A stretch of 64,000 nucleotides of DNA from Rhodamnia argentea. Its lineage: Eukaryota; Streptophyta; Magnoliopsida; Myrtales; Myrtaceae. The stretch covers positions 26,976,934 through 27,040,933 of the forward strand of contig NC_063151.1 in NCBI RefSeq assembly GCF_020921035.1, written 5' to 3'. A program made the position numbers and the translations under genes. The notes beneath the pieces are model-generated. The model was given only the letters and a program-made list of their open reading frames with translations, was not told the origin of the DNA and ran no database searches. Position 1 is the first letter of the stretch. Each line of letters begins with the position of its first letter. Shown here piece by piece: positions 52,579 to 64,000 of this stretch.

Positions 52579-52956
52579 TCACCACCATCCATAGACAACT
52601 TGGGTACACGTGTTCTTGATCCACCTGAAGCTCTTCTTGAGGGACCCTTTCATCTTGCCCTCCACGGCGTAGGCCTTGTAGCCAGCGACCCTCGTCTTCC
52701 TCTGGAGCTCAGGGTCGCCGAAGGTCCAGCTCTTCGACGATGCAGATCCGACCCTGCTCTTGCTCTTCTTCAACTTCACCTCCTTGCCGGGCACGAACGT
52801 TGGCGGGTTCGAGGAGGAAGAAGAAGAAGACCCGGCAAAATTGGCACTGTAACTCCTCAGATCATGCATGCTGCTTGGGGCTGGCCTCCCTCCACCATAG
52901 TAGCTCTCCATCTGCATTCTCCCATCTCTGCATGACTTGGATCTGTATTCTTCCAT
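52579..52956 (-). CDS. DUF3511 domain protein (125 aa)
   Basis: One exon on the minus strand. The start chosen is the ATG at 52956 (MEEYRSKSCRDG), because DUF3511 proteins begin in this way; an in-frame extension upstream is open but lacks the usual start context. The C-terminal DUF3511 block is clear: SKSWTFGDPELQRKTRV, AGYKAYAVEGKMKGS, KKSFRWIKNTCTQVVYGWW. The middle is serine-rich and disordered. Plant-specific small basic protein of unknown biochemical role. The upstream TATA box and GA tracts (53037-53084) support this start. Confidence 0.9.
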   Translation of the reverse strand: MEEYRSKSCRDGRMQMESYYGGGRPAPSSMHDLRSYSANFAGSSSSSSSNPPTFVPGKEVKLKKSKSRVGSASSKSWTFGDPELQRKTRVAGYKAYAVEGKMKGSLKKSFRWIKNTCTQVVYGWW

Positions 52957-53036
52957 TGACCACAACACAAACCCAAGAAGCAGAAAGAAGAAAGAAGAAG
53001 AACCCACTGTGTGAAAAGTGTGAAAATTGGAGTTGG

Positions 53037-53084
53037 TATATATATAAGAGAGAGAGAGAGAGAGGACAAACTAGAGAGAGAGAG
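53037..53084 (-). promoter_or_regulatory. TATA box and GA tracts upstream of the DUF3511 gene
   Basis: Read on the minus strand, CTTATATATATACC (53037-53049) is a good TATA box about 80 bp before the start codon. GA/CT tracts at about 53047-53065 and 53073-53084 sit just upstream. Confidence 0.6.
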
Positions 53085-55013
53085 TTCTTGGGTGGGTTCT
53101 TTTCTATTTCTCTTTGACGGTGATATAATCAGAATGTATTGCCCTTTGAGTCACCCTACACATTTTTGGGTTATCGTAGAGCATTGGGAACTGCTCAATT
53201 CGAGCAGATGGCGTAGTGTGCTGCTTAACTTTTTTGAGCGTTGGGCATTTAAAGACACTTCAGGAGAGCAGTGGCATGCCGTGTATTACAACTGCATGAG
53301 CTTCCGCGACTCTGCTAATTTAACTAGTGGGGAACACGAAAAAGAAAGAAAAACAAAAGGGCAAAAAGGAAAATACAAGAAGCTGCAGTTGGTTGGCCGC
53401 TATGTTTGAACGGGCATGGAGGGCCCAGTGACCAGCTTTGGATAATTAAAGCCAGCTTTGACCGCTTACTCAGATCTTGAAGGTGACACAGCGTGGAGAA
53501 CCAACCAAACGTGCTTTGCTGATTCTTTATTTTGGTTATAGTATTAGTGCATCCTCATTCGCGACGATATAGATAAATTGAAAACGATTAGCGAACACGA
53601 GATGATTGGACTCGGTTGATTTTGCTGGAGGCAGATTGAGACCGTCGTGAATAGGCAGCGATTGTGTGCAGATGATCGAAATTCCTTTAGACTGATCACG
53701 AACCGATCAGATGGTGAGGGTTGCGGGGAGATATTTTTGCAGCTTGTGGTTGGGAGCGACTGGTGTGTTCTTGGTGGCAATTTGTTCGCTCAGGAATTGG
53801 GTTAATGAGCCTTCAATCATCTTGATTATGACAAATGGGTGGGTCCAAAAAGCACAAAAAGAAAGGCACGGTGGTTGAGCCAAAAGGGCCCTGCGGATTT
53901 GAACATTATGGCGATTATGATTGATGTTAGCTGAATCATCAACCCCTCGCGAAGAGAGCCTGTCGTTAAGAACTAAAAGAATAATTTTGGCAAAAGAAAA
54001 AGAGAATATACAACTCCACTGTAAGGCTCAGATCAAGACCTGACAATTGAAAACGATCCCATGCGTCTCGTCTCAACTCTCAGAATCCGGGAATCCATAG
54101 GATCTCCCTCAAATCACAAGATGCATCAACGAAGGATAAGTAGGATATCACAATGTACAAACGTTTCTCGTACCATCTCTTTTACATTTGCCACTATTTG
54201 AGAAAGAATATCATGTTATGATAGGTATCGGCACCTACTCATCCAGCTTCATGCGATTGTGCACAGCTAGACCAAATTCTCAATACTCAATTGCTTACTG
54301 ATTCTATTCACTGATAATCATGACTTATTTCAAACTTTAGAGAGGACAGAATGCCGATTCGCTCGACTGAATCAAGTGAGAAACCCTTAGATTTGCTTTT
54401 AATCTGATTCCTTTCTAAGAGAAGAAAATACAATAATACAGTAGTCCAGACCAAAGAAAAACTAATGATGATGACGCAGCAGTTCGAAACCTGATTGACA
54501 CTGGGATTTTTCTGTGAGACATTAATATGAACAAGAATCTGATCTAGCTGTGCACAAACGCATGAAGCCAGAAATCACTAAATCCTAAGTTATCTTACTT
54601 CCAAAAAAGGGGACAAGGGAATGAATAAAGTACCCTTTCGACGAGAGAATATAATAATCAAATAGCATGCGTTGCCTGAGAAATGAAAAGAGAGATAAAG
54701 GACCAGGCCATGCCACATTACCACTATCACACACAACATCAAAAAGTAAAGCTGTCACCAGAATGAAAAGACCATGCTTAGACCAACTAATGACTTTGTC
54801 CATAACCTTGAAGGAAAAGCATAATACAAAACCCTCCCTACAACAAAACTTGAAGCAGTATTGCAATTGCACCAGGAGAATAATGATTTAATCAACAGAT
54901 CCCTTTGGACATCAATAACTTAGGAAACTACTTTTTGAGGAACCAAAACAGAATGCTGTTAATACCTCGAGAATAACAAAAATCCCTCCGCCTAGACCAA
55001 TAAGAAAAACTCA
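53085..55013. other. Intergenic; promoter of the DUF3511 gene and 3' flank of eIF4A
   Basis: No recognised gene. Open frames here are short and lack motifs. The last few hundred bp before 55014 are the eIF4A 3' UTR or downstream flank. Confidence 0.5.
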
Positions 55014-55956
55014 TCAAAGAAGATCAGCAACATTGGACGGTAGCTCCTCGATCACCACATTGTAAAATTTCTGAATATCAAATAGCATTCTCTCATCATC
55101 TCTGGTCACAAAATTAATCGCCACACCCTTTCTTCCAAAACGACCACTTCGTCCTATACGATGGAGGTAATTTTCTGGTTGAGTCGGCAAATCATAGTTT
55201 ATAACAAGCGAGACCTGCTGCACATCAATACCACGAGCCAGGAGGTCAGTGGTGATAAGAACCCTAGAAGATCCAGAACGGAATTCACGCATAATAATAT
55301 CCCTGGTGTTCTGGTCCATGTCACCATGAGTTGCAGAGACTGTGTGGTCTCGGCTTCGCATCTTATCAGTGAGCCAGTCAACCTTCCGCCTGGTGTTCAC
55401 AAAGATAACACTTTGGGTGATGGCCAATGTCTCATAGAGATCGCACAGAGTTTCAAGCTTCCATTCTTCTTTCTCAACATTGACGTGGAACTGCTTGATA
55501 CCCTCAAGGGTGAGCTCATCACGCTTAACCAAAATCCTCACAGGTTTATTCATAAACTTCCTTGTGATCTCGAGAGCTTCTGGCGGCATAGTAGCCGAGA
55601 ACACTCCAACCTGAATCTTAGATGGCAGGAGCTGGAAAATGTCATAGATCTGCAAATGAGAAAATGCCACCGGTCAATAATGTCCTTGAAGTAGGCTCAT
55701 TAACATCAGGAGGTGAACACCAACCAGTTCAAGTTAACAGGGACCCAATGCTCACACGATGCAATAAAAACATCTAGAATTTAACAATCATGGGATGATT
55801 CGACAGATTTGACAAAAATTAACAAAAAGGCACTGCATTCATACCTAGCATCAAGAGAGGTCTCAAATACACCAGCCTTCTTTGTGGCCTTGTGGTTGGG
55901 CTTCAGCAACCCAACCTTCAAGGTCACAGGAACAAAGGCATGGGTTTGTGTGTGTG

Positions 55957-56022
<66 letters not shown>

Positions 56023-57397
56023 AGAAGTAAATCAACCAAGTCATGAATACATTTTCAGAACACAAATTTCTGCCCTGAAATTACATGAATGACGCTTCTA
56101 TAGCATCAATGACCGAGTAATCTATTATTGCCAGATTGAGAATTTTCTTTCTTGCATGATATCAATATAACATCTACAATATCCACCGCAAAATGCTCTC
56201 TTTTTTTTTTTCCCGCAGGTACGAGAAATTGTTCAACCTGGACACAGGAATTCAGGAAAATCTCAGTTTCATTGCATTTGCTCAAGCTCTAAAATAATCA
56301 TAATAAATCAGCAAAGAATACTGAGTCGAGGAAGGAAAGAAACCTGATCCTTGAAACCTCGTGAAAGCATCTCGTCAGCCTCATCCAACACAAACATTTT
56401 GATGCAGTCTGGACGCAATGCTTGCCTTCGCAGCATGTCAAAAACACGACCAGGGGTGCCAACAACAACATGAACACCACTTTGAAGAATGCGTTGATCC
56501 TCGCGAACGCTTGTTCCACCCACACAAGCATGAACCTTCACACAAAGATAATCACCAAGGGCCCGCATGACCTTTTCAATTTGTTGTGCCAGTTCCCTGG
56601 TTGGTGCCAACACCAATGCCTGGCACTGGACTAGACCATAATCAAGTTGCTGCAGGATTCCAGAGCAGAAAGTTGCTGTCTTCCCAGTTCCTGATTGAGC
56701 CTGCTGAATCACATCAAGACCCTTGCAGAAAGGAACAATTCCTCTTTGCTGGATTGCAGAAGGCTTCTCAAAACCTTCACATTAAATTGAGTAGCATTTA
56801 CAACAACTTTCAATTGATATTGTCTAACTAGACAGCAAGTTAGGTTGCCACTCTATTTAAACTCCATTGTAGAATTTAGGCACTTATGTGATCACAAAAG
56901 TCTACGAATCTACAGGGAAAACCTAGGCCACTGGATATATGTATGTGTTTGTATGTAAGCATGTTTTCAATTAGTAAATAACCAATCCGGTAAAATTGCA
57001 ACTTGGGACATCCCCAACTATAACAGTTCTCCAGTTAAACAATCTTTTTAATCAGCAGTGCCACATAGGAGGCAAACAGTAAACAAAGAAAAAAGATCCT
57101 GGAAGGTACCATAAGCATAAATGCCTCTCAAAAGGTTTTCCTGCAAACCCATTGCATCAAAACTATCATAAACTTCATCATACGAGGTGAAGAACTCCCC
57201 TCCATCAACAGACCTACAATCCATCAAGAGATTATAGTGTTATCTCCTTTGAGCCAGGAACGACACATTTTGGTACACATTTAACAAAGTCATAATACCA
57301 GAGCTACGAAATAGAAGAAAACTACTTACAATTCACTCATCTTTGCATCATACTGACGGGGATCAAATTGCGAACCTTCTGGTGCCAGTCCTGCCAT
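55014..57397 (-). CDS. EIF4A: Eukaryotic initiation factor 4A (DEAD-box RNA helicase)
   Basis: Four coding exons on the minus strand (57330-57397, 57110-57213, 56344-56774, 55014-55649) give 412 residues, the usual plant eIF4A length. eIF4A unwinds mRNA leaders within eIF4F. Seen in order: N-terminal [20 protein letters not shown], an F-Q motif with Q66, Walker A AQSGTGKT (83-90), [16 protein letters not shown] (188-191), SAT (219-221), and HRIGRSGR (364-371). An AG acceptor directly before the ATG indicates a 5' UTR intron. Intron 3 (55650-56343) carries a (TG)n(GA)n microsatellite. A TATA box and telo-box near 58600-58680 mark the promoter. Divergent to the TFIIIC gene. Confidence 0.96.
55946..56020 (+). 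repeat. Compound (TG)n(GA)n microsatellite in intron 3 of eIF4A
   Basis: A TG run interrupted once by CG is followed by a GA run, wholly inside an intron. Confidence 0.93.
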
Positions 57398-58512
57398 ACT
57401 GGATGGAAAGGACAGTATGTTCAATATCAAGATATCAATTGCGTGACTGCATGGATGCATGTGTGTCGCACGAGAGAGAGAGAGAGAGAGAGAGTTCTAT
57501 CCGCACAAGAGACATTTTTTCCAATGCAGAAAAATGTTACAGAAAAGCCAAACTTGCAGACCACTAGGACAGGGCTACAAGCATTAAATTCTGTTTCAAT
57601 TTCCGAAGAAGAACTATAAAGGGCGGCTGGTTATCTGAAATATCAGGAAAGACTCCTTGAGCACCAGTAACCACAGCGCCCACTTCTCCAGAGTTACAGA
57701 AGACACCGGAAGTCTAGCTAAGAAACGATATAATTAAAAGTACACACCATAGAGACTCTTGAATGAATATCAAGGAGCAGGGAAAAACAAACGCAAACAT
57801 AGGGCAGAAGAAGTAGGTCTTTGCAAAGCAAACGGCTTGACATGGCGAACATGGTTTCATCAAAATATTCTCCAACCAACGCTAGCCTCACATCAATGAG
57901 CATAGCAGCAGCTAACACACCGCACAAAAACTATTAATGGCTGTAGAAGAAAAACTTCAAACTCCACATCGAGCACATACCACGCACGAAAACTACTACT
58001 CGCTGTCCAAGAAAAACTTCCAAATGACGACTGAAAGAAAACAAACTTTTGAATCAGTCTGCGTTTGGAACACCAAAAACCGACGTCAAGCTACAACAAC
58101 AAAATTGTTCAAACGAAAAACAAGCCATTATACGCATGAGTTCGCCAGCGATGCTATAAAACAATGACAACAACAAACGAAGAAAGAGGACGATCTGGAA
58201 ACTGTCAGCGAACAACACTATTAATCTCCTTCCAACGAACTATCTTACAACTACAGAGAACACAGAAAAAGAAGCAAACAAAACGACCTCCACAAAAGGG
58301 CAAAAAAAAAAACGGCGAAACAAGCTGGGAAGAGGCAGAGCCAGCAGCCTCAGATCCGATACAGTGTCCGCCAAGACAAAGCGACATCAACCAACAACAG
58401 ACAAAGCCATCGAGCAATCCGAAAAACCCAAACGTTCGCAGCATGTTTAGCCATCAGATCAAACGACCACACACTCCATATTAAGACTAGAGAAAGAGAG
58501 ACAGGCAAGAAC
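57398..58512 (-). other. 5' UTR intron of eIF4A
   Basis: The leader exon probably ends at a donor CATCAG/GTTCTTGCC near 58513 and the intron runs to the acceptor just before the ATG. It contains a (GA)n run at 57472-57494 and no recognised gene. Long leader introns are common in plant eIF4A genes and often raise expression. Confidence 0.6.
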
Positions 58513-58680
58513 CTGATGGGAGAAGACGAGAATGCAAGTCGATCGAGAGAGAGAGAGAGGAGCTAAAAAGGAGGCTGATTTGGGAGTTGAAGAGGCGAAC
58601 TAGGGTTTTTCCCAAGCTCCTCGGATCTGCGCCGCGGAGCTCCAACACAGCGCGAGGGAGCGCCCCTTCCAATTTATACT
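58513..58680 (-). promoter_or_regulatory. eIF4A core promoter and leader exon
   Basis: On the minus strand a TATA box (TATAAAT, 58672-58678) is followed by a leader containing the telo-box AAACCCTA (58601-58608) and a CT tract (about 58540-58558). Telo-boxes are typical of plant translation-machinery genes. Confidence 0.7.
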
Positions 58681-59343
58681 TCCCTTTGGAAGCCCACGGC
58701 TCTTAGGTTTTCTCTCTCTCTCTCTCTTCAAGCCCCCACACAAAGAGCTAAATTTCCCATCTTGCCCTTTCTTCAACCGGGTAATTCCTCTCTCTCATTC
58801 GCATTTTTCCATTTTTTTTTTTAATTATTTGGCGAAGTTTAAACAAACCATATCCACATTTTCCACATAATTAATTAATTTGCAATCTCGCACTTTTTGA
58901 AATAAACGAATCAAGAAAACCTGATCCATCAAGAGATCTATCTAAAATATCGAGAGATTAACATGTATAATTAGTCTTAAAATTCGTCATAAATCAATAT
59001 TTTTTAATGCCATTGAAAATGCAACTCTACTTCTTTTTAATAGGTAATTTCTTTGGGAATTAGTAGGAGCCGCCCCCAATTCCCTTTGAGTAAATTTCCT
59101 AAAAATAGAGACGCGCTTTCGCTTTCGTCGGAAAGAGGGAAGATAAAATTCGCTCTCTATGAAGAGTCCCTCAGCGCCTCTGGAGTTTCGAACCCTCGAC
59201 CCTGCCGCTCTCTCCTTCCTTCCATCGCCTCTTGGCCTTCTTCCCTCCTTCACTCCACCCCCCAATTCCCGCCAAAATCACGCACCCCTCTGCAACGACC
59301 CAACGGTCGTCATCGTCTCTCTCTCTTTTGCTCTGTCTCCCCC
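58681..59343 (+). promoter_or_regulatory. Shared divergent promoter region, eIF4A / TFIIIC subunit
   Basis: About 660 bp separates the eIF4A TATA box from the TFIIIC ATG. It contains a CT tract (58709-58728), an AT-rich middle and a pyrimidine-rich TFIIIC leader. No second TATA box was clearly placed. Confidence 0.5.
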
Positions 59344-62300
59344 ATGGACTCGATCGTGTCGTCGGCCCTCGAAGAAATCTGCAGGCGGGGCAAGAGCGGC
59401 GTCGCCCTCGCCTCTCTCTGGAACGACCTCGTGCCAGCTCTCGCCTCCGCCGGCCTCGAGCTCGAGCCGGGGCTCAAGAGCGCCCTGTGGCTCAATCTCC
59501 TCGACGTTCCGGAGCTCCAATTCCGGTACTGTAGAGGCGAGAAGGACGCGTTTTGCAGTTCCACCGATCGCTCGATACAGCACGTCGAGGACGCGGAGGA
59601 GCTGGGTTTGAAGATCGTAGGCAGCGATGGTCTCAGAGGATGCTTCCTTGGCCTCTACGACGATCACCTCGCGGACTCAGAGGTCTCCAAGTCTCAGCGG
59701 AAAGCTCTCGAGCTCCTCGCCCTCGCTAGGTTCACTCTTAACTCCGCGACTTTTCTTGCTTTAGGGAAATTCCGTTGTAGCAAGAAGGCCTCATCTTGAT
59801 TTAAGATGGAATCGTGTCACTTGACTATCGAAATTTCATGTTCCTAGCTAGGTTGTTTAAAGATCGTCATTAATCGGCTAGATAGTGAAAGCTGCGGATT
59901 TGAGATGATAACTTGCTAACGGTGTATACCTGCAGAACAGCCGGAATCGCACAGAGTGAGCTTTCTAAGGTGCTTGGAATCGAGGCTAACAACTTCGCCT
60001 ATGAACTGAAGTCCCTCGAGTCTCGAAAGCTGATCACTCGGCAACCGGCGATCCTCAGAACGGGAAAAGCTCGCTGTCCAGGGGACTCTTGCAAAGTGGT
60101 TTCTACAAACTTAGTGTTTATGTCTCGCTATTCGAAGCATCTAGGGTCTCGAGGGAAGTTCGAGGTTTCGAGACAAGAGAAGAGATTGGATATTCCCACG
60201 AGTGTCGATGGGAATTCTACCGGCGAAGACGGTTTTGCTAGTGAGGGTGTTGAGGAGGAGGTGCTCGTAAAGGATTACCTACCTGCGATGAGATTAGTCT
60301 GCGAAAGACTTGAAAAAGCCGATGGCACGGTACATTAGCAAGGTTCACAAAGGTTGAGTCTGCAGAGTAATTTGGCTTACACATACTGATTTGGTTAGCC
60401 ATTGTTTTCTTCTAGGTTCTTGCTGTAAAGGATATTAAGAAGGAACTTGGCTTTGTTGGATCATCTTCAGCACATAAAGCCTGGACAACTGTAGGTTATT
60501 GACATTTATACCTGCAGTTTCGCCCCTCAGTTTGCAAACTCTCTTTAAACAGAGTCTCCTCAAGTAAATAATACTTCTTTTCCTGGATGAAATTTGGTTC
60601 AGATTCGTCGGATGTTGGAGGATGCTGGCTTCGTGAAGGAACAAGCCAGAGTTGGAGACAAGGCAAGTGTAAAAAGTATCGCGGCATATGTTTTCCTTTC
60701 ACTTGTTTGAATCCAGCATGTCTTAGATTCCACTTATTCTTTAACTTCTGTGGTGACTGATGGCTGTATTGTCATCACCTCCGAAGTATTTCACTCATAG
60801 TTAATCTTCTGAACCATGTCCTCTGATGCTCTAATCTGCATTGTCATTGTAAATCTCAAGCTTTGAACATCATGTCGGAGAAGAGATGAGAACAAGCAAA
60901 ACAACAATGATCCGACGTATACCTTTTTGCTTGATCCTTCGCTTTGAGCCTGTCAATTAGCTTGCCTAATGCTAATAGGCAGATAACAGAAAAAATTATC
61001 ATCTGAACTTATTCCAGATGCAAACACCACGTACGACATTAAGTGCATCCTGATCAGTGGCTTGGGATCTCTCTGTTTGACAGGATGAAAATTGCTTGCA
61101 ACTGGTGAAAAACTTCTATCCAAATGCCTTTGTATCTGGAGCTGAAGACATTGATAATGAGCATCAAGTAACATATGGAAGGAAAAATCATCACAATGAG
61201 ATTGTCATGGAGCTTCCTGTGCAGCAGCAAATATACCACATGGTTGCTGATTCTGGGTCTAAAGGTGTGACTTCGATGGAGGCAAGTTCGCTCTACTTAC
61301 GTATTAGTCTGCAACAAGCCTCTTACTTCACTCACATAAGTAATTTTCTTGCATATACTTCTCAAATCTATGGTCTGTAGAGTTAATTTCTTTCTTACTC
61401 TAGAAGAGTCTATAAACTTGTCGTGGAAGAACAATCAAGTCCTAAAACTTTTAAATGGTGCAAATAGGTTGTATAAAACTTGTCCATTTAGTACAATCAT
61501 ACTTTTCTTATTTTGTCCAATATAAGTGACGTAAAATATTTAATTAAAAAATATATTAGAAATTGTCCACGTCAGTGCCGGTGACCCACGTCAGTTCCGG
61601 CAGGTGAAATGGACTGAATTGACATAATTGCAAAAAGTTTAGGACTCAATTGGTAAAAAAGAAAAAAGTTTATGACTGAATTGGCACAATTGCAGTAGGT
61701 TTAGGACTTTTTGGGTAATTCTCCCACTAATATAGGTACAAGCACTGTGGTTTTCAACTGAAATGATTTCAATATTAACCGCCGCTTAGTTGATTGTGAA
61801 GATTGTGTAATTAATACTTGGGCCGATATTATTAACCAAGCTAAACTTGGTGTGAAAGTTATAGATGAACATGATGCTTATAACTTCCTTTTAAACCGAG
61901 TTGCTGTCGAAGTGCCATTTATAAATCTATGACACTTTGGTTTTAGTATAAGTGAAGAGAGTCACATATATGAAAGTACAGGAGCACTAGCCAACAGTCT
62001 TAATAGAATAAGAAATTGGTTATTGCACCATGGTTTACTAAGACCTCACTAGCTTTGGTAAGTTTGACTCGAAGAAAGATGAAACAAGGACAGAATCACT
62101 TGGCCTTAGTATTGGTTTATTCTAATTTTTTTACATATACATAATTTATGCTCACCCATATTTCTTAATTCTATCCATAACATTTGTACACTACCCTGCC
62201 ATCCACTGACTATTTCACAGGTTCAAAAGAGGCTTGGAACTAGGCTTTCGCGTTGGTTCTCGAAAAACTACACTAGGCTTGGGATGGATAGGGAGAAAGT

Positions 62301-64000
62301 AGGGGTTGTTAGGGACGAAGGAAGTAATTCAAAAGCAGTTGCCTATCGGTATCGGATCCTTGGTAATCTCAATCTTACACAGTCGGTTGGACTTCCAAGT
62401 GAAAGCCGGTGTCTCCCAGTACAGGCTGACAACCAAGCTTCTAATGTAGACTTATCTGACATAGGAGGAGTGACCTTAAGTGATTCTTCGACCGCCCAAT
62501 GTAATGGTGCTGCTGAGGAGAGTGTCCTGTTTAACCCAGAAGAGTTGCATCTAGAGCAAATGAAGTGTTTTCCTGATGAAGATGGTTATCCTGGACAAAC
62601 ACAGACGGAAGCAAATATTATTCAGGCAGCTCTGTCCTCGCCAGTTACATCATTAACTACCAATGAAATTCGAAGACGACAGAAGATATTGGATCGACTC
62701 CAGGTACCTGCATAATTTATAGCAACTCTGGAGGCAGAGAATGCTGCTGAATTTACTACAAGTTCCAGTGCTGAAGAATTATTGCTTGCTACTTTTTTTT
62801 TCTGCAGGATGAGAAGTTCATTTTGAAACGTGAGCTGTATGGTTGGCTTGTGAATCTTGAGAAGGAAAGGGGTATGACCATGTGCAGGAAAACCATGGAC
62901 AAAATTCTAAAGAAACTTGAGCAGCAAGGGCTCTGCAAACGTGTACATACGAATGATAATCCTAGCTGTAGTCGTAGTGCTGAAGTGGTCTTGCACCCAT
63001 CTGTATCCATCGAAAGTATCTCTGCAGAACTTCAAGAAAAAATCAGGTCCTTGAAACCGCCAAAACGAGGCCCGGTCAAGACTCTGGATACCATGTGTCC
63101 AGATCCTCAACCTCCCAGACCAGAAGCCACACAAGCTGATGGGTCCACTCTTGGTAAAATGGTCGGTGCAAAGTCAACCTTACAGCAGGTTAGATTAAAT
63201 AAGTGACAGAAGTGACTGGGGTCCTATTTTTTAGGGGTAACTGAGGAATGACTTTTTTGAAGCATTCACCTCATATATGTGTTCCATATTAACTTCTTTC
63301 TGTTTTTGTCATTTGGGAATTGGGATTACTGATATATGTTTGCGCGACTACTTGTAGGCAATACAAGTTTATTATCAGGAGCATGAACAAGAGCACCATA
63401 AGTATCAAGGCGACATTCTCACTGATCAGGAGACTAGAGTAGAAGAAACACATGCTACAGCAACTCACATAAGAAAGAGATTTCAAGAAGCTATATTGCG
63501 GGAGTGCACAGAACTTGATATAGGAGGATGTATGAGGAGACGTAGTCCTGCCAGACAGCTCGATAGAGCCGAACAATTCAGGGAAGGAGAAGCTGTATCA
63601 ATAGCTTCTTCCAGACTGCACGATAGTAATTTGCAGGTTTATGACAAAGCAGGGGATCATCCAGCAGATATTGAAGAGTCTGAGCCTAAAAAAAGCAAAG
63701 TGTGTACTATGTCCATTAACAGGAATGCGTCTTCAGCTATGAACCCAATATTTCGAAGAAGGTTTACATGGACAGATGAAGCGGATAGGTATGTAACATG
63801 TTACACAATCTGGACAAGTTAAGGGTTTTACATCGTTCTACCTTGTCAACTCCAAGCTTCAGTACTTCTGTTTGTCTTTCTGTAAAGAAGATACATGACT
63901 CCTTTATACTATGCATGGTGTCCATTGTGTTTTGGTTGTTGACTATTCCTTAATCTTTCTCAGGAAGTTGGTAATCCAGTACACAAGGATCCGTGCAGTA
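59344..64000 (+). CDS. B-block-binding subunit of TFIIIC (N-terminal part, runs off the window)
   Basis: Nine exons so far (59344-59729, 59936-60329, 60416-60490, 60603-60662, 61084-61281, 62221-62703, 62808-63188, 63358-63788, 63964-64000+) give 815 codons of a protein usually about 1800 aa. It recognises the B box of tRNA genes and recruits Pol III. The start MDSIVSSALEEICRRGKSGV matches plant homologues, and 59344 is the first ATG of that context. Seen: a winged-helix B-block domain (about 125-165: AQSELSKVLGIEANNFAYEL, ESRKLITRQPAIL), VKDYLPAMRLVCERL, VYYQEHEQ, and the beginning of a Myb-like block (RRRFTWTDEADRKLVIQYTR). Intron 5 has a GC donor (GAG/GCAAGT) and intron 4 probably has one (AAG/GCAAGT). 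Confidence 0.9.
61425..61725. mobile_element. Long-TIR element, copy F, inside TFIIIC intron 5
   Basis: Left end GGAAGAACAATCAAGTCCT; right end TTTAGGACTTTTTGGGTAATT. They are imperfect inverted repeats matching the termini of copies A-E. About 300 bp; the core includes CACGTCAGTGCCGGTGACCC. It lies wholly within the intron and does not disturb splicing signals. Confidence 0.6.

Noticed and set aside
59278-59667. Antisense frames opposite TFIIIC exon 1
   Set aside because: Shadow of the sense exon, which matches plant TFIIIC N-termini.

Overview
This is a eudicot nuclear genomic window. The genes carry short GT-AG introns, 5' UTR introns and GA/CT microsatellites at their 5' ends, and TIR and LTR transposons fill the gaps. 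The repeat style and the GA-rich leaders recall woody rosids, possibly Myrtaceae, but that is an impression and was not tested. No rRNA, tRNA gene or CRISPR array was recognised.

Layout. 0.4-1.3 kb (+): an EPF-like (EPFL) secreted cysteine-rich peptide gene of two exons. 2.46-18.16 kb (-): a full-length 15.7-kb Ty3/gypsy retrotransposon of Tat type with two LTRs, a 5-bp target duplication AGCGC, a PBS and a PPT. It is broken by frameshifts and stops. Between integrase and the 3' LTR it carries, in antisense, two diverged plant-mobile-domain (PMD) reading frames and a third promoter-like unit. 19.9-22.0 kb (-): a CoAc-type mitochondrial CoA carrier. 23.5-26.2 kb (+): coatomer zeta. 26.2-36.1 kb: a repeat-rich, apparently gene-free stretch with a 300-bp duplication and a cluster of four related long-TIR elements. 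One of these has an 11-bp target duplication and an internal fold-back. 37.1-42.4 kb (+): a P4-type aminophospholipid ATPase of the ALA4-7 class. 44.7-49.8 kb (+): a casein kinase 1-like (CKL) kinase. 52.6-53.0 kb (-): a DUF3511 protein. 55.0-57.4 kb (-), with a 5' leader near 58.6 kb: eIF4A. 59.3 kb to the window end (+): the N-terminal 815 codons of the B-block-binding subunit of TFIIIC, divergent from eIF4A.

The host genes are mostly housekeeping: translation initiation, Pol III transcription, COPI traffic, lipid flipping, mitochondrial CoA import and CK1 signalling. They do not form a pathway. I assembled the seven multi-exon models by hand; all splice phases close and the protein lengths fit their families. 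Three introns clearly use GC donors and a fourth probably does, out of 45 coding introns, which is unusually many. The most interesting content is the set of antisense PMD genes, with gene-like promoter and leader signals, inside the retrotransposon.
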